Of a stretch of DNA of 64,000 nt, positions 34,417 to 42,755 are shown piece by piece. The notes below the pieces were generated by a model. It saw only the letters and a program-made list of their open reading frames with translations, had not been told where the DNA came from and did not search any database. The first letter of the stretch is position 1. The number at the start of each line of letters is the position of its first letter. The translations under genes and the position numbers were made by a program. Source of the stretch: CAYNRA01 sp046293395 (GTDB lineage Bacteria > Bacteroidota > Bacteroidia > Cytophagales > Spirosomataceae); assembly GCA_046293395.1 (NCBI GenBank), contig JBKBOU010000001.1, positions 992,001 through 1,056,000 on the forward strand. Reading direction: 5' to 3'.

Positions 34417-35685
34417 TTATCTGTTTAGAATTTTATTAATAATTTCTTTGGCAGTTGCTTTAATTGCTGGTACTGCAACTGAATTACCGAACTGTTTATA
34501 GGCAGAAGCATCTGCTACTGGAATAATAAAATTATCAGGAAAACCTTGAAGCCTTGCCCATTCTCTTGGTGTCATTTTTCTTATTCCTTGTCTGTTCACA
34601 TCACCTTTTATATGTGTCACTGGAGTAAAATCTACGAGTCTGTCATCATAAACTAAATTTCTTTCTCGACCCATTCCACCACAAACAACAGCATTTGCTG
34701 TTCCATCATCAGGAATAATTTCATAACCAAAACCGTTCCCTTTACTTTCGTGTCTTTTTTTGTGGTTAATCAAAGTATTCAGATACGTATCTGAAAGATA
34801 GTACTTGACCGAAACAGGGTTTTTCTCTTTCACATCTTCAAAGGTCGCGTTTTGCTTTGTTGGTTTTGGATATTCAAAACTGTCAATTCCTAAATCTGCT
34901 CGAAAACCAACTATAAAAACTCTTTCGCGATTCTGAGGTACACCGAAGTTTTTTGCATTCAAAACTTGAGGTTCAGGTACAAAGTAGCCTAAATCTTCAC
35001 GAAGTACATGTAAAATAGTTTGAAGTGTTTTTCCCTTATCATGACTAAAAAGCCCTTTCACATTCTCTAAAAAGATTGCCTTCGGTCGCTTTCTTTTGAT
35101 AATTTCTGCTACATCAAAAAACAATGTTCCTCTCGTATCTTCAAAACCACCCCTTTTTCCAGCAATGGAGAATGCTTGGCAAGGAAAACCTGCACAAAGT
35201 ACATCAAATCCATCAGGAATAAACTGTTTCGTTTCTTCTTTCGTAATATCACCAAACGGAACCTCTCCGAAGTTAGCTTCGTATGTTTTCTTTGCTTGCT
35301 CATCCCATTCACTTGTAAAAACACATTTACCACCCAGGCTCTGCATTGCCATTCGAAAACCTCCAATCCCAGCAAACAAATCAATAAATTTGAAATCTGG
35401 TTTTGCTGGTTCAGGAAATGGTATATCTTTTTTGAGGTCAAAGAGAATGAACTGTAACGCTTCTTCTGCTTCTGTGGGTGAAATAGTTTCATTTGGAAAT
35501 TTATATTCCAATGCACGTTTTACATGTTGAATAGCTTCATTTTTATAAAATTGGGATACACCATTCTGATGATTATGCAAGTAGTGAGTAAATGCGGCAT
35601 TACCCTGATTAGAAGTCTCTTCTGACCTGAACTTATAAACTTTCCCACAAACTTCTTCTCGTGATATTTTATCTTTTAGCTTCAT
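34417..35685 (-). CDS. DNA (cytosine-5) methyltransferase
   Basis: 422 residues with the ordered C5-methylase motifs: SAM-binding FIDLFAGIGGFR (100-111), catalytic Cys169 in GFPCQAFSIAGKRGGF, FLENVKG (206-211), the AKNFGVPQNRERVFIVGF segment and the C-terminal AYKQFGNSVAVPAI. It should protect the site cut by the neighbouring HpaII-like nuclease. An extra N-terminal helical region of about 95 residues precedes motif I. First gene of the three-gene operon. Confidence 0.95.
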   Translation of the reverse strand: MKLKDKISREEVCGKVYKFRSEETSNQGNAAFTHYLHNHQNGVSQFYKNEAIQHVKRALEYKFPNETISPTEAEEALQFILFDLKKDIPFPEPAKPDFKFIDLFAGIGGFRMAMQSLGGKCVFTSEWDEQAKKTYEANFGEVPFGDITKEETKQFIPDGFDVLCAGFPCQAFSIAGKRGGFEDTRGTLFFDVAEIIKRKRPKAIFLENVKGLFSHDKGKTLQTILHVLREDLGYFVPEPQVLNAKNFGVPQNRERVFIVGFRADLGIDSFEYPKPTKQNATFEDVKEKNPVSVKYYLSDTYLNTLINHKKRHESKGNGFGYEIIPDDGTANAVVCGGMGRERNLVYDDRLVDFTPVTHIKGDVNRQGIRKMTPREWARLQGFPDNFIIPVADASAYKQFGNSVAVPAIKATAKEIINKILNR

Positions 35686-35795
35686 TTGTCGTTTGTTTCA
35701 TTTTATTAGTTGCAATTTACTAATTATGTTTTGTAAACTTGCAATCACCTCCAACCTAAAATTAGTCTATATTAGCCTTATCAAACGTGAAAAAA

Positions 35796-35987
35796 TTAAC
35801 TACAAACGCCCACTTCACGTTCACATTCCTCCCAATTTTCGCCTTCAAAAACATCCAGAATCAGCAATGTATCATTGCCACTCCCGTGCATTTCTACAAA
35901 GACTTCTTCCCAATCTTTTCTAGGTTTGGCTTTGTTGGGTAAATGACCTGCTTTTGAGCTCTCGATTGCTGTAACCGGTATTTCCAT
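35796..35987 (-). CDS. Orphan antitoxin-like small protein
   Basis: 63 residues. The core PRKDWEEVFVEMHGSGNDTLLI resembles the toxin-binding tail found in many bacteroidotal type II antitoxins (MazE/AbrB group), in which PRKGWxExF and D-LLIPD patterns occur. The AbrB DNA-binding half is absent: the frame upstream of ATG 35987 is closed. No toxin gene follows; the HpaII-like methylase gene lies 110 bases downstream on the same strand. It is probably the survivor of a toxin-antitoxin pair, or a short single-domain antitoxin. Confidence 0.6.
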   Translation of the reverse strand: MEIPVTAIESSKAGHLPNKAKPRKDWEEVFVEMHGSGNDTLLILDVFEGENWEECEREVGVCS

Positions 35988-36100
35988 AGACGTTGGTTTT
36001 AATGACTATTCATTGCTTTTATCAAAGTTAAAAATATATCCCTTATCTCCCCACCCCACTTTTCTCTTTCTTTCATACCTCCCCTTTTGCGCGGTTTTTG

Positions 36101-36108
36101 TATCTTTG
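36101..36108 (+). promoter_or_regulatory. -7 element upstream of hpt
   Basis: TATCTTTG fits TAnnTTTG exactly, 25 bases before the hpt ATG at 36134. No TTG partner lies at 19-21 bases. It argues against the in-frame TTG at 36098 as a start. Confidence 0.4.
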
Positions 36109-36133
36109 TTTTCTCATTTTCTATCCCCCACTT

Positions 36134-36670
36134 ATGATCCAAGTTAAGGACAAACACTTCGTACCTTTCTTATCCAAAGAGATATTGGCCCAACGTGTCA
36201 AAGAATTAGCCCAAAAAATCAATCAGGACTATGCCTCCAAAGACCCGCTCATCATCGGAGTCCTCAATGGCGCCTTCATTTTCTTGAGCGATTTGTTCAA
36301 AGAATTAGAAATTGATTGCGAAGTGACTTTCATTCGGGTTGCCTCTTATCAGAAAATGAACTCCTCCGGGCACGTTAAGCAAATCATTGGTTTACAGGAA
36401 GATATAAGCAACCGAGACATCATTTTGGTGGAAGACATCGTGGATACAGGACTTACGATGCAGCAGCTCGTCGCGCAAATTCAAGCGCTGAAACCCGCAT
36501 CGCTCGAAATCGTCACGCTCCTCCACAAACCGGCTGCCCTAAAAGTACCCCTCGATTTAAAATACGTAGGATTCGAAATCGAAAACCGCTTTGTCGTTGG
36601 CTATGGCCTCGATTATGACGGACACGGACGAAACCTAGACGCCGTCTATGTCCTTGCCCCTACCGAGTAG
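36134..36670 (+). CDS. hpt: Hypoxanthine phosphoribosyltransferase
   Basis: 178 residues from ATG 36134. A purine-salvage enzyme transferring phosphoribose from PRPP to hypoxanthine or guanine. The PRPP loop is IILVEDIVDTGLTM, preceded by the acidic pair typical of the family; PLIIGVLNGAFIFLSDL and YVGFEIENRFVVGYGLDY are further family segments. It ends convergently 4 bases from yidD, with no terminator between them. Confidence 0.95.
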   Translation: MIQVKDKHFVPFLSKEILAQRVKELAQKINQDYASKDPLIIGVLNGAFIFLSDLFKELEIDCEVTFIRVASYQKMNSSGHVKQIIGLQEDISNRDIILVEDIVDTGLTMQQLVAQIQALKPASLEIVTLLHKPAALKVPLDLKYVGFEIENRFVVGYGLDYDGHGRNLDAVYVLAPTE

Positions 36671-36674
36671 TTTT

Positions 36675-36929
36675 TCATTTTTTCGGTTCTGCTCCCCGTT
36701 TTTTTACCGGGTCAAACCCGTGTGTACCCCAGGGGTGACACTTGGACAAACGAACCAAGCCCAACCACGTGCCTTTCAGAAATCCCCATTCCTGAATACT
36801 CTCAATCATGTACTGGGAACACGTCGGGCTGTGCCGGCACGCGTTCGGGAAATACGGAGAAATCGCGACCTGATATAGGCGTACAAATAAAATCAGGACA
36901 AATCCGATGGCTTTTGAAATCTGTTTCAT
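36675..36929 (-). CDS. yidD: Membrane protein insertion efficiency factor YidD
   Basis: 84 residues. Family core: LYQVAISPYFPNACRHSPTC followed by SQYMIESI, GWLGL-type helix and CHPWGTHGFDPV. An N-terminal amphipathic helix (KAIGFVLILFVRLYQ) associates with the inner membrane. It helps YidC-dependent insertion; here it is not beside rnpA or yidC. The terminator of the M28 gene directly precedes its start. Confidence 0.95.
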   Translation of the reverse strand: MKQISKAIGFVLILFVRLYQVAISPYFPNACRHSPTCSQYMIESIQEWGFLKGTWLGLVRLSKCHPWGTHGFDPVKKRGAEPKK

Positions 36930-36956
36930 AAAAAAAGCCTACCCAAAGGTAGGCTT
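36930..36956 (-). terminator. Terminator of the M28 peptidase gene
   Basis: AAGCCTACC (36935-36943) pairs with 36948-36956 around CAAA; on the minus strand a seven-T run follows and reaches the yidD start codon. yidD therefore needs its own promoter or depends on read-through. Confidence 0.8.
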
Positions 36957-36964
36957 GATTAGAA

Positions 36965-39064
36965 CTATTTTAACAATTGGTTTAGTTCCGAAATTTGGTT
37001 TTTCAGCTGCTGAATCGCACCAGCATACCGTCCGTCCCACTCGGTTAATTTATCTGTTTTCTTGCCTTCTATCTCGTACTGAATACCCGGTAATACCCAC
37101 GATGCATAGCCACTGAATGGGTCAGAAGACGCATACAACGAGCGGTACCAACTTCCAAAATACATGCCTTTTTCGTCGATAAACGCTTTTTCCAAAGCCC
37201 GCAACTTCGCATTGATTTGCTGCATTTGTGCGGCTGTTTTTGTCTGCTTTTTCAATTGAGCCGCCATAGCTTTGTCAAATGCTTGCGCAATTATATCTAA
37301 CTCTTTTATCTCTTTTTGCACTTTGGCAAATCCCTTAAAATCAGGAGAATAGCCCTTAACTTGCTTTTCTGCTGCTTCAAAATGAGTTTTTAAATCGGTC
37401 GCATATCTCGGAATATCGTACGGCAAAACGTCTGCATTGGCAAGACGCAGAGAAAGTAAACCAACCCACTGCTCCATCATTCCACCCATTTGAAAACTAG
37501 GTTCTGCGAATTTTTCGTAGAACGTAAGGTTGTCGTAATTGGTGTGATACAAGGTCGGTCCACCCACGCCTGCATTCAATGACGGAACCCCTACGTGCAT
37601 GTAAAAGGCAATGTGATCTGAGCCTCCACCAAGATTTCCAATCGTTGGTTCTTGTTTCTTTGCTCCTTTCCAGACATCAAACAATGTTTTGGACGAATCT
37701 GGAAAACTGATTTTTTGCGTGGTTTCCAAAATTACTTGCTTCATAGAAGGAGAAGCCGAAGCGCCAAAATTTCTACCAGAGACCGCAGCATCCAGATTGA
37801 TGTACGTCACGGCTTTGGCTTTGAGTTCGTCGTGCATTTGTTCTACCCATTCGGTTGAGCCAATGACCCCGTGTTCTTCGGCATCCCAGTGACCAATCAA
37901 GATACTTCTTTTGGGCTTTATGCCTTGTTGCGCTAGTTTATTCATGGACTCCGCTAGAGCGAGCATCATGGCAGTACCGCTGTTGGGGTCGGTAGAACCA
38001 AACGACCAAGCATCGTAATGACAACCCATGATAATCCATTCGTCGGGATTTTCTGTTCCCTCCCATTTACCGATCACGTCATAGACGCGTACCATGTCTT
38101 TTTTCTGTTGAACGTTCAGATTGACCTTGAGGTCAGCGCCACCTGTCAGGCGATACGTGTAAGGAAGTCCCCCTTGCCAACCAGCCGGAACGGGTTTTCC
38201 TGTCATGCGTGCGAATATTTCTTTCACCGAGCCGTACGGAAGCGAGGTAACAGGAATGGTATGCAAACCAACTTCTTCTTGATTCAAGCGTTTGATTTTC
38301 TTTGTGCCATCGAGCGGCAAAGCAGGTTCAAAGGGTGTTAAGGCATCACCTGTAAAATCCAATGTAAGCAAGGAACCGCGTTGGATAGAGCTTTCGTTGT
38401 AAAAAACTCCTTGTGGATAGACGAGTCCTTTCATGTAACCAGCATCGGCGGGGTCTGTATAAATGATGAGACCTGCTGCACCGTATTGTTCGGCAAATTT
38501 GGCTTTGTACCCACGGAAATTTCCACCGTATCGCGCCAGGACGATTTTTCCTTTTATATCAATGCCTTCCTTTTCGAGGCGTTCGAAGTCTGCTTTTGTA
38601 CCATAATTGGCATATACAACCTCAGCCGTGACATTTCCAGCACCCGACCAAGCATTCCAACCAGGCCAAAGGTCAGGATGTGCCGAATAAGGGTCTTCCG
38701 GCAATACATATTCTTGATTATTCAACGGAATTCGAATGGGAGCTACAACAGAAACGGAGGAATAACCGGGTTCTTTGGGCAAAAGAATATCGTATGGATA
38801 AACAGTTGATTTCCAGCCTGCTTTCTCCATGGTCTCGACCAGATAATCACGTACTTTCTCATTTTGCGTTGACCCCGCCGGGTGTGGCACAGAGGTCAGG
38901 GCAGTTAAGTGCGTACGAAAACGAGAAAAATCAGTGGTTTCAAGCCATTTTTTTTCAATTTCCTCCTGTTTTTTCTGAGACGAAGGCGTGTAACCCGCAT
39001 AATTTTGAGCCCATGCCGCAGAGGAAACGGCGAAAGCAAGAAGCCCGACAAAAGTACGTTTCAT
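36965..39064 (-). CDS. Exported M28 metallopeptidase (glutamate carboxypeptidase II-like)
   Basis: 699 residues from ATG 39064, which begins a signal peptide (MKRTFVGLLAFAVSSAAWAQ). A protease-associated domain (about 120-260, GKIVLARYGGNFRGYKA) is inserted before the zinc peptidase domain. Zinc ligands are visible in MGCHYDAWSFGSTDPNSGTA, WDAEEHGVIGSTEW and LYHTNYDN. A C-terminal helical dimerisation domain completes the transferrin-receptor/PSMA layout. Its role is peptide breakdown in the periplasm or outside the cell. Confidence 0.93.
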   Translation of the reverse strand: MKRTFVGLLAFAVSSAAWAQNYAGYTPSSQKKQEEIEKKWLETTDFSRFRTHLTALTSVPHPAGSTQNEKVRDYLVETMEKAGWKSTVYPYDILLPKEPGYSSVSVVAPIRIPLNNQEYVLPEDPYSAHPDLWPGWNAWSGAGNVTAEVVYANYGTKADFERLEKEGIDIKGKIVLARYGGNFRGYKAKFAEQYGAAGLIIYTDPADAGYMKGLVYPQGVFYNESSIQRGSLLTLDFTGDALTPFEPALPLDGTKKIKRLNQEEVGLHTIPVTSLPYGSVKEIFARMTGKPVPAGWQGGLPYTYRLTGGADLKVNLNVQQKKDMVRVYDVIGKWEGTENPDEWIIMGCHYDAWSFGSTDPNSGTAMMLALAESMNKLAQQGIKPKRSILIGHWDAEEHGVIGSTEWVEQMHDELKAKAVTYINLDAAVSGRNFGASASPSMKQVILETTQKISFPDSSKTLFDVWKGAKKQEPTIGNLGGGSDHIAFYMHVGVPSLNAGVGGPTLYHTNYDNLTFYEKFAEPSFQMGGMMEQWVGLLSLRLANADVLPYDIPRYATDLKTHFEAAEKQVKGYSPDFKGFAKVQKEIKELDIIAQAFDKAMAAQLKKQTKTAAQMQQINAKLRALEKAFIDEKGMYFGSWYRSLYASSDPFSGYASWVLPGIQYEIEGKKTDKLTEWDGRYAGAIQQLKNQISELNQLLK

Positions 39065-39208
39065 TGGAAGTTTGTTTAGGTGATTGTCAATCAACTAGCA
39101 AGAAATGTATTTTTTGGAGGTATGCCAAGGAAGAGGCGTATTTTTGGGATATTCTTCGACGAACTCGTTTTTCTCTTCGATGAAATTTACCCTTGGTTAG
39201 AACATAAA

Positions 39209-39236
39209 TCAGCCCATGGTTGAAACCATGGGCTGA
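39209..39236. terminator. Hairpin downstream of ileS
   Basis: TCAGCCCATGGTT (39209-39221) pairs perfectly with 39224-39236. On the minus strand it lies 6 bases after the ileS stop, but only GATTTATG follows, so terminator strength is uncertain. Confidence 0.55.
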
Positions 39237-39242
39237 ACTTAA

Positions 39243-42200
39243 TTAGATGCGTGAAATTACGGCGGTCACAACCAAATCATCCATTTCGAGAGAAATTGCT
39301 TGCGGCAAATCAGTTTCAAATGTGAGTGATACTGCCTGCACTTCTTGGCAGATATAGGCTTCGTTAGTTCGAATCGCCGAAGCGACCAGCGCATCTTCTT
39401 CTTTTATTTGAATTTTGATTTTATCCGTTACTTCAAATCCATTTTCTTTTCTATAATTCTGGATACGATTCACCACATCTCGCGCAATACCTTCTTTGCG
39501 CAATTCGTCTGTCAGCGTAATATCCAATGCAACCGTAATACCGCCTTCTTGCGCAGTCAAGTAGCCGGGTAAGTCCTCTGTCAGGATTTCCACTTCGCTA
39601 GGCGTAATCGTATAACTTCCCACAAACAAACTTCCGTCTTTTTCCAACTGGTTAATTTGCTCGTTCGTCATCGATGAAATGGCTTCTGCCACCGCTTTCA
39701 TTTCTTTTCCGAATTTAGGTCCTAATGCTTTGAAATTTGGCTTCACTTTCTTCGACAAAACGCCAGACGTATCGTCCAGATAAGCAACGGCTTTGATATT
39801 GACTTCATTTTTAATCAATTCCTCTACAGAAGCGATTTGTTCGCGCGTTGTCTTGTTCAAAACAGGAATTAATACCTTTGAGAGCGGTTGACGAACCTTT
39901 AAGCGGTTGGTTTTCCGAATCGAGTGTACCAACGAACTAATGCGTTGCGCCAAATCCATGGCTGTTTCCAACTCTTTATTCGTCCAGCTCGCTTGTAGGG
40001 TCGGGAAATCGGAGATGTGAACGGAGTTTTCATCTTGCGTACCCGTTAAATTACGATACAACCAATCTGAATAAAACGGCGCAATGGGCGACATAAGTTG
40101 AGAAACCGTAGTTAAACAATATGCCAATGTTTCATACGCGGCTGTTTTATCAGATGTTAATTCCCCTTTCCAGAAACGTCTTCTACCCAAACGCACGTAC
40201 CAGTTGGATAATTGGTCGGTTACAAATTCCTGAATGGCACGTCCTGCTTTTGTTGGTTCATAGGATTCATACGCTTGCCCGACTTCCAAAATCAAGGTTT
40301 GAAGCTTCGATAAAATCCATTTATCTAACTCCGTTGCATGTGCTGGGGCAATTTTTCCTGTCGGAACAAAATTGTCAAGATTAGCGTAAAGTGCAAAGAA
40401 GTTATAGGTATTCGTTAATGTTCCGAAAAACTTATTGCGGACTTCGGTGATTCCTGCCAAGTCAAAACGGAGGTTATCCCACGGTTGTGCGTTGGTAATC
40501 ATGTACCAACGGGTTGGGTCTGCACCATAGGTTTTAAGCGTTTCGAAGGGATCAATGGCATTGCCCAATCTTTTGGACATTTTATTCCCATTTTTATCCA
40601 AAACGAGTCCTGTAGAAACGACATTTTTAAATGCGACGGAATCAAACAATAATCCAGCGATGGCGTGTAATGTAAAGAACCAACCTCTTGTTTGATCCAC
40701 CCCTTCGGAAATAAAGTCAGCGGGATATGATTTTTCAAACGTATCTGCATTTTCAAACGGATAATGCCATTGTGCGTACGGCATTGCACCCGAGTCAAAC
40801 CAAACATCTATCAAATCTGTTTCCCGTGTCATTACTTGTTGAGAATCTGACACCAAGAAAACATCGTCCACGTATGGGCGGTGTAAGTCAAACTCTTCTG
40901 TACCAAAAGATTGAATAAACGCCTTATTACTAGCAGATTGCTCATCAGATAAAGCTCCGGATTCAACTGCTTTGGTTGCAAAGTCAACCAATTCTTGCAT
41001 CGAACCGATGCAGCGTTCTTCGCCTTGTTCGCTCCGCCAGATAGGTAATGGAGTTCCCCAGTAGCGGCTTCTTGACAAATTCCAATCAACCAAATTTTCG
41101 AGCCAATTCCCAAAACGTCCGGTTCCGGTGGACTCCGGTTTCCAGTTGATGGTTTGATTAAGTTCTACTAATTTATCCTTGACTGCCGTTGTACGAATAA
41201 ACCAGCTATCCAATGGGTAATAAAGAACGGGTTTATCTGTTCTCCAGCAATGTGGGTACGAGTGGTCGTATCTTTGTACTTGGAATGCTCTGTTTTGTGT
41301 TTTTAACAAAATGGCGATGCGTTCATCAACGGATAAATACTTGTCACGGCCTTGTTTTTGGCGTTCTTTTTCTTTTTCCTCTTCGGAGAGATACGCTTCT
41401 TTGACAAATTCACCTGCAAAATCTGTCACTTCCTTGACAAACCGCCCACGTCTGTCAACAAGAGGCATTTCTTTCCCTGCTTCGTCTTTGACCAAGATGG
41501 CAGGAATATCATTTTGTTGGGCAACCCGGAAGTCATCTGCCCCAAAAGTAGGTGCAGTATGTACCACGCCGGTCCCATCTTCTGTCGTAACGAAATCACC
41601 AAGAATAACCCGAAATGCAGGCTTTTCAGGTTGTACATAAGGCAACAATTGTTCGTAAGTAATTCCCTCTAAATCAGCACCTTGACAGGTATAAACTACT
41701 TGCCAAGGAAGTGTTTTTTTGTCGCTTGAGGCAAATCCTTCAAAATCTCCATCTTTTCCTTTTTCAGAGAAGTATTTACCGATTAAGTCTTGGGCAAGCA
41801 GCACATAAACGGGTAAATAGGTATATGGATTGAATGTTTTTACAAGCGCATAGGTAATATTTTTACCGACTGTAAGTGCTGCATTGGATGGCAAAGTCCA
41901 GGGCGTAGTTGTCCAAGCGAGGATAAAAACTTCCGCATTTGCCTCTTGTGTGGCAGCAAAAAGTGGCTGAGATTTGGGTGATTTTTCGACTTTAAACTGA
42001 GCCGTCATGGAAGTATCCTTTACGTCTCTGTAACAGCCAGGTTGGTTCAGTTCGTGGGAGGAAAGCCCGGTTCCGGCAGCAGGCGAATATGGCTGAATAG
42101 TATATCCTTTGTAAAGTAAGTTTTTATCGTACAGTTTTTTTAACAGATGCCAGATGCTTTCGATGTATTCATTTTTATAGGTGACATACGGATTTTCGAG

Positions 42201-42629
42201 ATCCACCCAATAGCCCATTTTTTCTGTCAATGTGTTCCATTGATTGGTAAAACGCATGACAGTTTCGCGGCACTTTTTGTTGTAATCAGCGACCGAGATA
42301 GACTTACCAATGTCTTCTTTTGTAATTCCGAGTTCTTTTTCTACTTGGAGTTCAATGGGTAAACCGTGCGTATCCCATCCGCCTTTCCGGTGAACCTGAA
42401 AGCCTTGCAATGTTTTGTATCGGCAGAAAATATCTTTGATAGTACGCGCCATTACGTGGTGAATTCCGGGAGCACCGTTGGCAGAAGGAGGACCTTCATA
42501 GAAAGTAAACGTAGGTTTTCCTTCTCGAACAGTGATGGATTTTTCAAAGATGGCTTGCGTTTGCCAGAACGACAGGATTTCGTCGGCTACCTCCGCGTAA
42601 TTGATGGATTTGTACTCTGGATATTTCAT
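39243..42629 (-). CDS. ileS: Isoleucine-tRNA ligase
   Basis: 1128 residues from ATG 42629 (MKYPEYKSINY), the typical family start. A class I synthetase: the HIGH-type motif lies in PPSANGAPGIHHVMART, the editing domain follows (WTTTPWTLPSNAAL, GTGVVHTAPTFGADD), and KMSKR is in KNGNKMSKRLGNAID. The long C-terminal anticodon-binding part lacks a zinc finger, as in the eukaryote-like IleS2 type, which often resists mupirocin; resistance here is inference. Confidence 0.97.
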   Translation of the reverse strand: MKYPEYKSINYAEVADEILSFWQTQAIFEKSITVREGKPTFTFYEGPPSANGAPGIHHVMARTIKDIFCRYKTLQGFQVHRKGGWDTHGLPIELQVEKELGITKEDIGKSISVADYNKKCRETVMRFTNQWNTLTEKMGYWVDLENPYVTYKNEYIESIWHLLKKLYDKNLLYKGYTIQPYSPAAGTGLSSHELNQPGCYRDVKDTSMTAQFKVEKSPKSQPLFAATQEANAEVFILAWTTTPWTLPSNAALTVGKNITYALVKTFNPYTYLPVYVLLAQDLIGKYFSEKGKDGDFEGFASSDKKTLPWQVVYTCQGADLEGITYEQLLPYVQPEKPAFRVILGDFVTTEDGTGVVHTAPTFGADDFRVAQQNDIPAILVKDEAGKEMPLVDRRGRFVKEVTDFAGEFVKEAYLSEEEKEKERQKQGRDKYLSVDERIAILLKTQNRAFQVQRYDHSYPHCWRTDKPVLYYPLDSWFIRTTAVKDKLVELNQTINWKPESTGTGRFGNWLENLVDWNLSRSRYWGTPLPIWRSEQGEERCIGSMQELVDFATKAVESGALSDEQSASNKAFIQSFGTEEFDLHRPYVDDVFLVSDSQQVMTRETDLIDVWFDSGAMPYAQWHYPFENADTFEKSYPADFISEGVDQTRGWFFTLHAIAGLLFDSVAFKNVVSTGLVLDKNGNKMSKRLGNAIDPFETLKTYGADPTRWYMITNAQPWDNLRFDLAGITEVRNKFFGTLTNTYNFFALYANLDNFVPTGKIAPAHATELDKWILSKLQTLILEVGQAYESYEPTKAGRAIQEFVTDQLSNWYVRLGRRRFWKGELTSDKTAAYETLAYCLTTVSQLMSPIAPFYSDWLYRNLTGTQDENSVHISDFPTLQASWTNKELETAMDLAQRISSLVHSIRKTNRLKVRQPLSKVLIPVLNKTTREQIASVEELIKNEVNIKAVAYLDDTSGVLSKKVKPNFKALGPKFGKEMKAVAEAISSMTNEQINQLEKDGSLFVGSYTITPSEVEILTEDLPGYLTAQEGGITVALDITLTDELRKEGIARDVVNRIQNYRKENGFEVTDKIKIQIKEEDALVASAIRTNEAYICQEVQAVSLTFETDLPQAISLEMDDLVVTAVISRI

Positions 42630-42692
42630 TTTAGTATAAATGGAATCTGTTGCGTTACAGTTCAACTTGGTTTATTCGATACAAATAAGCCG

Positions 42693-42700
42693 CAAAGATA
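42693..42700 (-). promoter_or_regulatory. -7 element upstream of ileS
   Basis: On the minus strand TATCTTTG (42700-42693) matches TAnnTTTG, 63 bases before ATG 42629. No TTG partner is visible at the usual distance. Confidence 0.35.
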
Positions 42701-42755
42701 CACATTTACGCCCAAAGACGAACGAAGAATCCAATACGGGAAACCAAACATTCGC

